Shown here: piece by piece, positions 47,146 to 55,203 of the stretch
Layout: every line of letters starts with the position of its first letter
Position numbering within the stretch: the stretch's first letter is position 1
NCBI RefSeq assembly: GCF_002221595.1
Contig: NZ_NHMP01000002.1
Span: forward strand, 1-64,000
Direction: 5' to 3'
Source of the DNA: Turicimonas muris
GTDB lineage: Bacteria > Pseudomonadota > Gammaproteobacteria > Burkholderiales > Burkholderiaceae_F
Length of the DNA stretch: 64,000 nt
Translations under genes and position numbers: made by a program
The notes under the pieces: generated by a model
The model's input: the letters and a program-made list of their open reading frames with translations, nothing else
What the model was told of the DNA's origin: nothing
Databases searched by the model: none

Positions 47146-48429
47146 TTAGAGGATAAGAAGAGCAGCTACTAACATTCCGAACATGACCGGACCAGTTCTC
47201 TTAACAACTTCCATTGGGGAGACACCTGCGATACCGGCAACAAGAATCAAGCCGCCGCAGAGAGGAGAGGACAGACGGCCTAAACCACCGCCAATCGCTG
47301 CGAGGTAACCCAAGTTTTCAATTGTCATACCGAACTTAGCAGCATGAGGTGTAACGGCTTCGTTGAAGGCAAATGCGGCAGCGTCACCGGATCCTGTAAG
47401 GATGCCGAGAAGGTACGGACCAACTGCACCGCCGATCTTTGCAGCACCCTGGGTTTGTGTAAGGAAGGCAACGAAAGCGTCAACAACACCGGCAGCCCTT
47501 AAACCAGCGGCGAACACACCGGCAGCAATGATGATACCGAGAATGTTTGCATAACCTTTGCCCATGCCGTTGAAGAATTCTTTTGTGACTTTTTCCGGAC
47601 TTGTGCGAGTAACAACCATGGCGTATACGGCACCAATGAGCATGGCGGTTGCCACAGACATTTTAATGGACGGAACCCAGAGGGAGAAGATAATCAAAAG
47701 AACAACCGGAACCAGCGGAGCAAGAGCGTAAACGACGTTCGGATGTTCCGGAAGTTCCGGAAGATTAGCGTTAGTAGAGTTTTCTTGTCTGGACAGATCT
47801 GCTTCGCCAACGTTCTTCTTATAATCCTTGTAAAAGAAACATATAACTGTAAGCAAAACAATACCGAATGCGGACAACCCAAGAGTGTACTTGGAGAAGA
47901 TACCAAGGAACTGCATAACTTCCATGGATGCTAACTTAGCCACGAAGACGTTATGAGAAATGCCTGGGTTTACAAGTGCAGGTGTAACACTGCCGACAAC
48001 TGCAGCCGCAGCGACAGCCGGTTTAAAACCAGCTCTAATCATTAATGGGATCAGCGTTGGGCCAACAGCAGCGCAGCAGCCTGCTGTGGAAGGAATAGCG
48101 ATGGAAACAAGACCGGTAACGGCACAGCATGCCGGAAGCAAGAAAATACCAAATTGTTTCAAAGGCTTTGTCAACAAGGAAACCAAATGAAGGTCGCACT
48201 TGGTGATGGAAATAACGCTTGCGAAACCGATTGCCGAGCAGATTGCGATAATCAAAGCTGCGGCGGTCATGGACTTGTCAAACTGTTGGAAAGCCATCAT
48301 TGGCTTCATGGACAACAGTGCCATTAAGAAACCGGCGGTTAAAAGTACTAACCGAGTTTCATAACGTTTAATCAAGGCGTAAATCGTAGCTATAACAACG
48401 GCGGTTGCCATCCAAATTGTCCAGCTCAT
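47146..48429 (-). CDS. DcuC-like anion transporter
   Basis: The 427-residue protein has about 12 helices. The C-terminal half, GSGDAAAFAFNEAVTPHAAKFGM ... LGRLSSPLCGG, matches the pattern of the anaerobic C4-dicarboxylate carrier DcuC; the N-terminal half has AIPSTAGCCAAVGPTLIPLMIRAG. The real substrate may differ, because its upstream partner is an amidohydrolase gene. It starts about 70 bases after that gene's original stop and was probably its operon partner. The IS insertion upstream may be polar on it. Confidence 0.7.
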   Translation of the reverse strand: MSWTIWMATAVVIATIYALIKRYETRLVLLTAGFLMALLSMKPMMAFQQFDKSMTAAALIIAICSAIGFASVISITKCDLHLVSLLTKPLKQFGIFLLPACCAVTGLVSIAIPSTAGCCAAVGPTLIPLMIRAGFKPAVAAAAVVGSVTPALVNPGISHNVFVAKLASMEVMQFLGIFSKYTLGLSAFGIVLLTVICFFYKDYKKNVGEADLSRQENSTNANLPELPEHPNVVYALAPLVPVVLLIIFSLWVPSIKMSVATAMLIGAVYAMVVTRTSPEKVTKEFFNGMGKGYANILGIIIAAGVFAAGLRAAGVVDAFVAFLTQTQGAAKIGGAVGPYLLGILTGSGDAAAFAFNEAVTPHAAKFGMTIENLGYLAAIGGGLGRLSSPLCGGLILVAGIAGVSPMEVVKRTGPVMFGMLVAALLIL

Positions 48430-48497
48430 ATATTTCTCCGAAGGTTTAAGTTAGGTAATAAGAGTTATGGCTAAAGAAGAAGTTTTTCCAAATTAGA

Positions 48498-48766
48498 TTA
48501 GTTATTAGTAATTCCGTTTGTCTGTCTGACCAAGTTCTGACAAAGTTGGATTGCCGGAGGCATGGTGTTGACGTCCTGGAGATCGAAGTCTGCGCGATGA
48601 TGTCCTTTGTTATTTACGCCCCACATGAAGAATGCACCGTCGGCACCATGTTCGACAGCACGTTTGAATAACAAGGAAACGTCTTCGCTGCCGCCGATGG
48701 AGTTATAAATATCAACGGTTTTATAACCTTCCACGGTTTCTGCGGCTCTCTTCAGAAGTTCAACTC
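48498..48766 (-). pseudogene. 3' part of interrupted M20 amidohydrolase
   Basis: This is the C-terminal part of the amidohydrolase whose main body lies at 50784-51893. It begins within the duplicated 101-bp segment and ends ...LCQNLVRQTNGITNN. The last 55 residues (FKRAVEHGADGAFFMWGVNNKGHHRADF ...) include the histidines that complete the M20 metal site. Joined at the repeat, the two parts read in frame as one protein of about 425 residues. A 93-residue frame starting inside the IS could be translated but lacks the catalytic core. Confidence 0.85.
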
Positions 48767-48767
48767 C
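48666..48767. repeat. Long direct repeat, left copy
   Basis: This segment of 101-102 bases is repeated exactly at 50784-50885, on either side of the IS element. It encodes the GVELLKRAAETVEGYKTVDI region of the interrupted amidohydrolase. Exact duplication of target DNA marks it as a target site duplication. Confidence 0.92.
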
Positions 48768-50783
48768 CGAGTTTGACACCTATTTTTGCAGATGAGACCA
48801 GACGCGCTCTGGGTTCCTCTGCAAAAAATTTACCGTCTTTGTAGCGTAAAAGTAGCATGTTTTAAAAAATTCAGGTATAATATCCTTACAGTAGTCGGAG
48901 TCGGAAAAATGCCTTTGCATGTTTCAGTGGTTAAAGTTAAAAATCATCAATACATCCGTGTCTATTCGAGTTATCGAAATGAAAAAGGACAACCTCGTTC
49001 TCGAATAATTGAAAACCACGGCAGACTTGATGCCGCTTTAGAAAAAGATCCTCAGTATGTGGAAAGACTCAAAGAACGCATTGCTAAGGAGAATGCTCTA
49101 GAAGCTCAGAACAAATCTCTGGAACTTGAAAATCAAGCCAAAAGAAGAATGGATAAGTTGGCTGATTCTGCTAAAGGTCTTAACGAGAAACCGGGCAATT
49201 TCAAGAGCCTCAATGTTGGCTCGGCTCTTATAAGGAAGGTGTGGTTAGATTTAAAAATGCCGGAGATGTTCCGCCATCTTCAAAAAGGCAGAAAAATCCA
49301 ATATCCCTATGACCAGACTGCTTACCTTCTGACTGAGCAGAGGTTCTTAAATCCCTCAAGTAAGTTGAAAAGCTTTAATAACCGTGCTCATAGCATCATT
49401 GATCACGGCCAAGTCGATCATCTCGAAGATTTGTATAAAGTTCTCGATGTGCTTCAAGAAGATAAGAAAACCATCGTCAGACATTTAAATAAAGAAATCC
49501 AGAAAAGAACAAAAAGGACTGTCACGGCTGCCTTTTACGATGTGACCACCTACAGTTTTGAGAGCCGGAGTGTCTCTGGATACAAGGATTTCGGTCTAAG
49601 CAAAGATCATAAGGTTAACGAGGTTCAGGGCGTGCTTGGACTTGTTATGGATGAGAACGGCATCCACATTGACTATGAACTCTTTGCAGGCAACACCAGT
49701 GAATTCGAGACGATGGTGCCGTTGATTAAGAAAATAAAAAATACCTATCATCTCAAACAGCTGATTGTGGTTGCTGACCGTGGTTTGAATTGCGCTGAGA
49801 ACCTATTTGCTCTCAAAGAAATTGGCTGCGACTTCGTTATTGCTCAGAAATTTAAAAACTCTGCAGCGGAAATAAAGGCTCAAATTTTGGATCCTGACAA
49901 CTGGGAGGAGTTTATTTGCAAAGACGACGGAGAGGTTAAGTGTCAATATAAGACACTCAATGTGACTCAGGAACTGCACGAGAGGAAAGAAAGTCCGACT
50001 ACTCATCGCCGGTACCGGGGCCCAAAGGTTCTAGGCACCATGGAACTAAATTGGATCGTCTCTTACAGCCCGGCAAGAGCGGCTAAAGATAAGGCCGATA
50101 GAGACAGAGCCATTGAGAAGGCAAAGAAGGCGGTCGATGATCCAAACAGACTTCGAAGCTGCGGGTATAAATCCCTTATTACGATCCCTAAAGGGACCGG
50201 TTCTCCTCGTATAAATTGGGACAAAATTGAAGAACAGGCCAAGTGGGACGGTTATTACGTTATTTGTACGAATCTTGAAATTTCGCCTCATGAAGCAACC
50301 AGTATTTATCGAAAACTCTGGCAAATTGAAGATTGTTTTAGAGTCTCAAAAACTCATCTGGAAACACGTCCGTGCTTCGTGTGGACGGATCCTCACATTT
50401 ATGGACACTTCCTTAGTTGTTTTATAAGCCTGGTCATTGAAAAATACATGCTCTTCATGCTTAAAAGGGAGTTAGGCAAAGAAGAAATCACACACGACAA
50501 GATGCTTGAGAGCATCAAAACCGCCAGTGTTGTTTACGATGATATTAACCCTCAGGTGCCTCTTTATTTAAGACTGTATGAGGCTGGGTTGTTTGACCGA
50601 ATGTCCACCGTATTTGGGCTGGACGCTCTCAATCGAGTGGAAACTCCGTCTTCTCTAAGAAGGAAATTACATTTGCCGATTGCAAAAACTTTAGCTACAC
50701 AGACGTAATTTTTATAAAGTCTGGGAACCTCGATGGAGCCTAGGTTCCCGCAGATTTCTTGATGAATCTGGTGTCAAAGTCGG
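48767..50783 (+). mobile_element. IS1634-family insertion sequence
   Basis: The element is about 2017 bases long. It has 14-bp terminal inverted repeats matching at 13 positions: CCGAGTTTGACACC at 48767-48780 and, on the other strand, CCGACTTTGACACC at 50783-50770. It carries one intact IS1634-type DDE transposase gene and is flanked by the exact 101-bp repeats. IS1634 and IS1549 are known for long, variable target duplications, which fits. Intact transposase and perfect repeats indicate a recent insertion. Confidence 0.9.
48909..50708 (+). CDS. IS1634-family transposase
   Basis: I start at MPLHVSVVKVKNHQYIR (48909, GGAG upstream), giving 599 residues. The acidic triad is visible: D211 in FYDVTTYSFES, D290 in VVADRGLNCAEN, and E474 in YRKLWQIEDCFRVSK with the downstream lysine of the YREK-type motif. 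The N-terminal YIRVYSSYRNEKGQPRSRIIE segment is typical of this family. A TATAAT at 48876-48881 could be its -10. No stop or frameshift interrupts it, so the element is probably active. Confidence 0.93.
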   Translation: MPLHVSVVKVKNHQYIRVYSSYRNEKGQPRSRIIENHGRLDAALEKDPQYVERLKERIAKENALEAQNKSLELENQAKRRMDKLADSAKGLNEKPGNFKSLNVGSALIRKVWLDLKMPEMFRHLQKGRKIQYPYDQTAYLLTEQRFLNPSSKLKSFNNRAHSIIDHGQVDHLEDLYKVLDVLQEDKKTIVRHLNKEIQKRTKRTVTAAFYDVTTYSFESRSVSGYKDFGLSKDHKVNEVQGVLGLVMDENGIHIDYELFAGNTSEFETMVPLIKKIKNTYHLKQLIVVADRGLNCAENLFALKEIGCDFVIAQKFKNSAAEIKAQILDPDNWEEFICKDDGEVKCQYKTLNVTQELHERKESPTTHRRYRGPKVLGTMELNWIVSYSPARAAKDKADRDRAIEKAKKAVDDPNRLRSCGYKSLITIPKGTGSPRINWDKIEEQAKWDGYYVICTNLEISPHEATSIYRKLWQIEDCFRVSKTHLETRPCFVWTDPHIYGHFLSCFISLVIEKYMLFMLKRELGKEEITHDKMLESIKTASVVYDDINPQVPLYLRLYEAGLFDRMSTVFGLDALNRVETPSSLRRKLHLPIAKTLATQT

Positions 50784-50885
50784 GAATAACAAGGAAACGT
50801 CTTCGCTGCCGCCGATGGAGTTATAAATATCAACGGTTTTATAACCTTCCACGGTTTCTGCGGCTCTCTTCAGAAGTTCAACTCC
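50784..50885. repeat. Long direct repeat, right copy
   Basis: This is the right copy of the 101-102-bp duplication described at 48666-48767. The one-base uncertainty arises because the IS end and the target share a C at the junction. Confidence 0.92.
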
Positions 50886-51893
50886 TTTAGGTGTTGTTGT
50901 CAGAGTAGTGGCATGGCCGACAAGCTTGATTTCATACTTGACTTCGTATGCTTCGGCTGCGCCTCTAACGATGTTCGTTACGTTCTTAACCAAGAAGTTG
51001 TTGACTTCTTCTGTTTCTCCGCGGGTTTCCAGCTGAATTGCAGCATGAACCGGAGTAACATTGCGGCCTTCCCCGGCATTCAGTTTGCCGATACTAACGC
51101 GAGTGTCGCCCTCGCTGTTGCGACTGATGCCCTGCATCATCATGACGGCAGAACAGGCTGCGGTCAACGCACTGCGGCCTCTTTCAGGATAAGCACCTGC
51201 GTGAGAAGGAATGCCGGTAAAACTGACATCTAATTTAGATGTGGCGAAGAACCCTTTAGCTCCGATCCCGAGCTGGCCCTGCTGGCAGTACATACCGCAG
51301 TGGCCGGCAAAGAAGAAATTAACATCATCGACCCAGCCTTTAGCAGCAATCGGACCTGCACCACGGGTGCCTTCCTCGGCCGGTTGGAAAATAAATACGA
51401 AAGAACCGCAAAGATCTTCTTTGTTCTCAACAATCCATCTTGCCAAGGCCAATCCTACGGCAGTGTGACCATCGTGGCCGCAAGCGTGCATCATGCCGGG
51501 AATTTGACTTGCAAAACCCTCTTTGACGGGAACGTGATTAGCGTCACTGGTTTCTTGTACCTGAACACAGTCCATATCGAAACGGAATGCTGTACGAGGA
51601 CCTTGTCTGCCGGTATCAAATGTTCCGACAACGCCGGTATAACCTTGAGTGCTTTCTAAGAAAGCTGCAGGAACTCCCTGCTTTGCTGCTCTCTCAATGG
51701 CTTTTTCTACTAATTCCGGATTTCTGCCCAGTACTTCTTCCGGTACCAAGGCATCGAGGCCGATATAAACTTGCCAGCCAAGACTCTTCAATCGTTCGGA
51801 AACAAGATAAGAAGTTTCGAACTCGGTCCATCCTTCTTCAGGACGGGAGTGAATCTTTCTTCTGGTTTGAATGGCTTCTTCCAAAATATTCAT
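50784..51893 (-). pseudogene. AbgA-like M20 amidohydrolase, 5' part
   Basis: The start is ATG 51893 (AAGGAACGAC upstream; MNILEEAIQTRRKIHSRPEEGWTEF). The first 370 residues of a peptidase M20D protein are present: metal ligands in MHACGHDGHT (C138, H140), FIFQPAEEGTRGAG with the catalytic glutamates, and the dimerisation domain with SHAGAYPERGRSAL. Overall pattern resembles AbgA, the p-aminobenzoyl-glutamate hydrolase subunit; other N-acyl amino acids are possible substrates. The frame runs into the IS and stops at 50712 with a foreign tail. The C-terminal metal-binding end is cut off at 48498-48766, so the enzyme is probably inactive. Confidence 0.85.
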
Positions 51894-51970
51894 TTGTCGT
51901 TCCTTGGATTCTTTATTGACTAAAGCGAATACCGCCATTAAAAACCGAATAGAGTCTCAAAATTTCTTAA

Positions 51971-51984
51971 CTCATGTATATGAC
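51971..51984. promoter_or_regulatory. GntR operator candidate 2
   Basis: CTCAT-GTAT-ATGAC, followed by ATA, matches the palindrome at 46265-46278 except in the spacer and one arm base. It lies 78 bases upstream of the amidohydrolase start. Confidence 0.55.
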
Positions 51985-52347
51985 ATATAACCAATTTTTT
52001 AAGGCCATATCCTCTTCTAATTTCAGGTAACAATTAATTCTTTAAAAGTACAGACCAAGCTCAACAAGAAGGCCAAAACCAGAGGACTTTGAACAATTTT
52101 CTTAAGGACGGTCGTGAGTGTTTCTCAATATTTGATATTTGTTTTTCCATGGGATATTCGGGAAAAACCACGAGTGATAGGGAGTTCCCGGATAGCGCCA
52201 CCCTTGAATATTTCTTCAACGCTATTTTTAACTTCAGCAAAATTTCTCATTCATTAGATTTTTTATCTCGAGAAGAAATTAGCTTGCTAAGAAAATATCC
52301 ATTTAACTACTCTCTTTATTTTTTGAGTCCAATTAGGAAAAACATTA

Positions 52348-52361
52348 GTCATGTATAAGAC
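52348..52361. promoter_or_regulatory. GntR operator candidate 3
   Basis: GTCAT-GTAT-AAGAC, followed by ATA, matches the other two sites with one arm mismatch. It lies about 90 bases upstream of the porin ATG. Confidence 0.55.
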
Positions 52362-52451
52362 ATAAGACTTGGCAGATCTCTTGGCGGCAAAAGTTTTTTA
52401 ATAAAAAAAAGAAATTCCCAATTTCACCTCTTTTCTCACCAAGGATAAGAA

Positions 52452-53603
52452 ATGACAAAACTCAAATTAACTGCCCTGCTCGCTTGTATGCTCTCTTCTG
52501 TCGCTTATGCCGACACCGATGTCAAGCTCTACGGAAAAGTAGACTTGGCTATGCAGTACATGAAGGCCCCCGGAAAGTCTGCTGTCGTCAGCATGGAAAA
52601 CCAAACCTCCCGTTGGGGCTTAATGATCAAGGAGCAGCTCAATGCTGATTGGGCAGTCAAAGCCTATTTAGAAGCCGGCTTCAGTGCAGATACCGGCGCT
52701 GAATCTACCGCAGGAGTTGCTTTTGCACGCCGCAGTATTCTTGCTATCTACAACGACAAAATCGGTGAAATCGGTTTCGGCAGAATGGGAACCGTTCAGT
52801 CCATCAGCTCTCCATACGGAATAGGTCTCCCAAATATCGATCCTTTCAGAACAGCCTATGGCCCAGCCTATGAGATCGAAGGTTCTATCGCCGGAGATGG
52901 ACGCGTCAATAACGCTATTGCTTGGCTCTCTAACAAGATGAACGGCCTGCGTATCGGCGTCAGCTACTCTTTAGGAACTGATTCAGATGACCGCACTGTT
53001 CCGCAAAACAACCGCGCCATTTCTCTCGCCGTCAACTACGAGGTTGGTCCTCTCTTGATTGACTTTGGCGGTTCTCAGTTCCGTTGGGGCAAACTTCCTG
53101 CCTCCAGCTTCAGCAAAACAATGTCCAAAGCTGATGCAGCCAAACTCGGAAATAGAAAGAATTCCGAAGAATACTTCGCCGGTTTCCGTTTGAACGCTAC
53201 CGACAGCACAACACTTTATTTCGCTGCGCAATACATGAAGAATTGGCGCACTTTCTATTACTGGATGCCTAAAAACGAAGCTGTCAAAGGCGACAGCACA
53301 ACAGCAGGTAATCAGAATGGCGTTGATGGATGGGGTCTTAACCTGGGCTTCCGTCAAAAACTTTCCGGGAACCTCACATGGGTCGGTGCCGCAGGCTACA
53401 CAGACGCAAGCTTGAAGACTGCTCAGGGTGTTAAGGAAAACGGCGAAAGATTAAGATTTGCTACTGCCTTAGAATATTCTTTAACTAAACGTACCAGCGT
53501 ATATGCTACAGCCGCATACGGCCGAAACTACGGTCAGCTGATTAAATACAGCGGCGGCAAGAACCTTTACACCGGCATGGTCGGAATGGCCCACTGGTTC
53601 TAA
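52452..53603 (+). CDS. Outer membrane porin
   Basis: The 383-residue protein has a signal peptide ending VAYA (about residue 20). It then has the betaproteobacterial general-porin start DVKLYGKVDLAMQYMK, RWGLMIKEQLNADWAVKAYLEAGF, GRMGTVQ, and the terminal beta-strand ending in Phe (GMVGMAHWF) needed for outer-membrane assembly. It forms a trimeric diffusion channel for small solutes. An operator-like palindrome upstream suggests control with the amidohydrolase locus. AAGGATAAG precedes ATG and a terminator follows. Confidence 0.92.
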   Translation: MTKLKLTALLACMLSSVAYADTDVKLYGKVDLAMQYMKAPGKSAVVSMENQTSRWGLMIKEQLNADWAVKAYLEAGFSADTGAESTAGVAFARRSILAIYNDKIGEIGFGRMGTVQSISSPYGIGLPNIDPFRTAYGPAYEIEGSIAGDGRVNNAIAWLSNKMNGLRIGVSYSLGTDSDDRTVPQNNRAISLAVNYEVGPLLIDFGGSQFRWGKLPASSFSKTMSKADAAKLGNRKNSEEYFAGFRLNATDSTTLYFAAQYMKNWRTFYYWMPKNEAVKGDSTTAGNQNGVDGWGLNLGFRQKLSGNLTWVGAAGYTDASLKTAQGVKENGERLRFATALEYSLTKRTSVYATAAYGRNYGQLIKYSGGKNLYTGMVGMAHWF

Positions 53604-53659
53604 TCCGCTCTTTGTTAATTTCTAGCGTTTAGGCTGTCTATGGCATGAGAGACAGCGGA

Positions 53660-53693
53660 AAAGCGGACAGGCAGTTTTGTCCGCTTTCTTTTT
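53660..53693 (+). terminator. Terminator after porin
   Basis: AAAGCGGACA (53660-53669) pairs with TGTCCGCTTT (53678-53687), followed by CTTTTTG. It ends 29 bases before the next ATG. Confidence 0.85.
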
Positions 53694-53721
53694 GCCCATC
53701 ACAAGTAAGGAAGATATAAAG

Positions 53722-55029
53722 ATGAGTACAAAATTCGTAGCCAGCGGAGATTGCTTCATTACTAGAAGCATTCCTGAAAACGGTTATCCGGGATTCAAAG
53801 AAATCAAAGAGCTAATCGAAACGGCAGATGTCCGCTTCACGAATTTAGAGATGACTTTCCATGATCAGGAAGGATATCCGGCAGCTGCGAGCGGCGGTAC
53901 ATGGGCCATGGCAGCTCCAAAACTGATTGATGATGTCTGCAAATACGGCTTCAATTTATTCAATACGGCCAACAACCACTCGGGAGATTTCGGTCAAGAA
54001 GGTGTCATGGCAACAATTCGCCATTTGAAGGAAAGAAAGCTTATCTTTGCCGGCTCCGGCGAAAATCTTAGAGAGGCTGCAAGAGCCGTTTATCTCGATA
54101 CTAAAGAAGCAAGAGTCGCATTGATCGGTATTACGTCTTCTTTTGATCCGGCAGCTGCCGCCGGTGGACCGAGCATTGATATGATGGGCAGACCAGGTCT
54201 GAATCCTCTCAGATTCAAGACCATCCACCACGTCAACGCAAAACACTTTGAAATGGCCAAAGAGCTTGCTGAGGTATCCGAAGCCAACAATTTGAGAACA
54301 CTCAAAACACAAGCCGGTTACCTTCCCCCTCTTCCAAACGATATTTTTCCGTTCGGGAAACTGACTTTCAAACTGAGTGATGGAGAAGAAAGAAATGAAA
54401 CAGTTCCTCATCCGGCAGATGTCGAAAGAACTATTCGGGAGATCAAAGAAGCTAAAAGACAAGCTGACATTGTTTTAGTAAGTGTTCATGCTCATGAATT
54501 CCTCGACCTAGATATGGACAAACCGGCAGAATTCTTAAGAACTTTTTCCAGGAAGTGTATTGATGCCGGTGCTTCCGTTGTAATTGGGCATGGTCCCCAT
54601 GAACTTAGAGGCATTGAAAAGTATGGGGACGGTTTGATTTTTTACAGTCTTGGCAACTTTATTTTTCAAACAGAAACCATCGAAAGACAGCCGGTTGAGG
54701 CTTATACAAACATGGGCATGCCGTCTAACTCACAAGTCGGCGACTTAATGGATAAGAGATCCGGCAACGGTACCCGCGGCTTTGCAGCACAAAAAACAAT
54801 TTGGTCCGCAGTCCTTCCTGTTTGGGAAACGGAGGATGGAAAAATCACTTCTGTCACTCTCCATCCCATCGATCTTCATCAGCATGCTCCTCGTTCAAGA
54901 AAGGGGTCTCCCATTCTTACCGACTCGGAAGAAGTTCTCCATCAACTGAAGAAACTCTCCAAAGAGTTTGGAACCGAGATTCAGATCAAAAACGGTAAAG
55001 GTTACATTGATATGACAGCTGAAGCTTAA
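53722..55029 (+). CDS. CapA-like metallophosphatase-fold protein
   Basis: I start at MSTKFVASGDCFITR (53722, AGGAAG upstream), giving 435 residues. The family (CapA/PgsA, calcineurin-like fold) shows as the VASGDCFI start, FTNLEMTF, FNTANNHSGDFGQEG, the VLVSVHAHEF histidine segment, VVIGHGPHELRG and LIFYSLGNFIFQ. CapA proteins take part in poly-gamma-glutamate capsule synthesis or in cutting related polymers. This one lacks a signal peptide or membrane anchor, so a cytoplasmic hydrolase is more likely than a capsule exporter. No capB or capC genes are nearby. Confidence 0.83.
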   Translation: MSTKFVASGDCFITRSIPENGYPGFKEIKELIETADVRFTNLEMTFHDQEGYPAAASGGTWAMAAPKLIDDVCKYGFNLFNTANNHSGDFGQEGVMATIRHLKERKLIFAGSGENLREAARAVYLDTKEARVALIGITSSFDPAAAAGGPSIDMMGRPGLNPLRFKTIHHVNAKHFEMAKELAEVSEANNLRTLKTQAGYLPPLPNDIFPFGKLTFKLSDGEERNETVPHPADVERTIREIKEAKRQADIVLVSVHAHEFLDLDMDKPAEFLRTFSRKCIDAGASVVIGHGPHELRGIEKYGDGLIFYSLGNFIFQTETIERQPVEAYTNMGMPSNSQVGDLMDKRSGNGTRGFAAQKTIWSAVLPVWETEDGKITSVTLHPIDLHQHAPRSRKGSPILTDSEEVLHQLKKLSKEFGTEIQIKNGKGYIDMTAEA

Positions 55030-55057
55030 TTCAGTTGCTTATCTTCCTGTTGCTTGC

Positions 55058-55090
55058 ATCCTCCTAGGCCGGACTCTAGGAGGATTTTTT
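55058..55090 (+). terminator. Terminator after capA-like gene
   Basis: ATCCTCCTAG (55058-55067) pairs perfectly with CTAGGAGGAT (55076-55085), followed by TTTTTT. Confidence 0.9.
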
Positions 55091-55203
55091 CAGTTCTCGT
55101 TTGAAAGAAAAAGTCTGTAGGAGAAAAGTCGCTAATTCAGTTTTTTCTGCCAATATCTTTACTTTCAAACACTGGCAGGATAGCGCCTCCTCCCAATGCT
55201 TTC

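Larger units (their letters stand above)
51894..52451. promoter_or_regulatory. Divergent control region, amidohydrolase/porin
   Basis: This 558-base, AT-rich gap separates the amidohydrolase from the porin. It holds two operator-like sites (51971-51984 and 52348-52361), one near each gene. A TTG-initiated frame of 89 codons at 52089-52358 overlaps the second site, has no convincing start signal and no recognisable domain; I do not call it a gene. Confidence 0.5.

Noticed and set aside
52089-52358. 89-codon frame in the amidohydrolase-porin gap
   Set aside because: It starts with TTG without a good ribosome-binding site, overlaps an operator-like site and has no recognisable domain.
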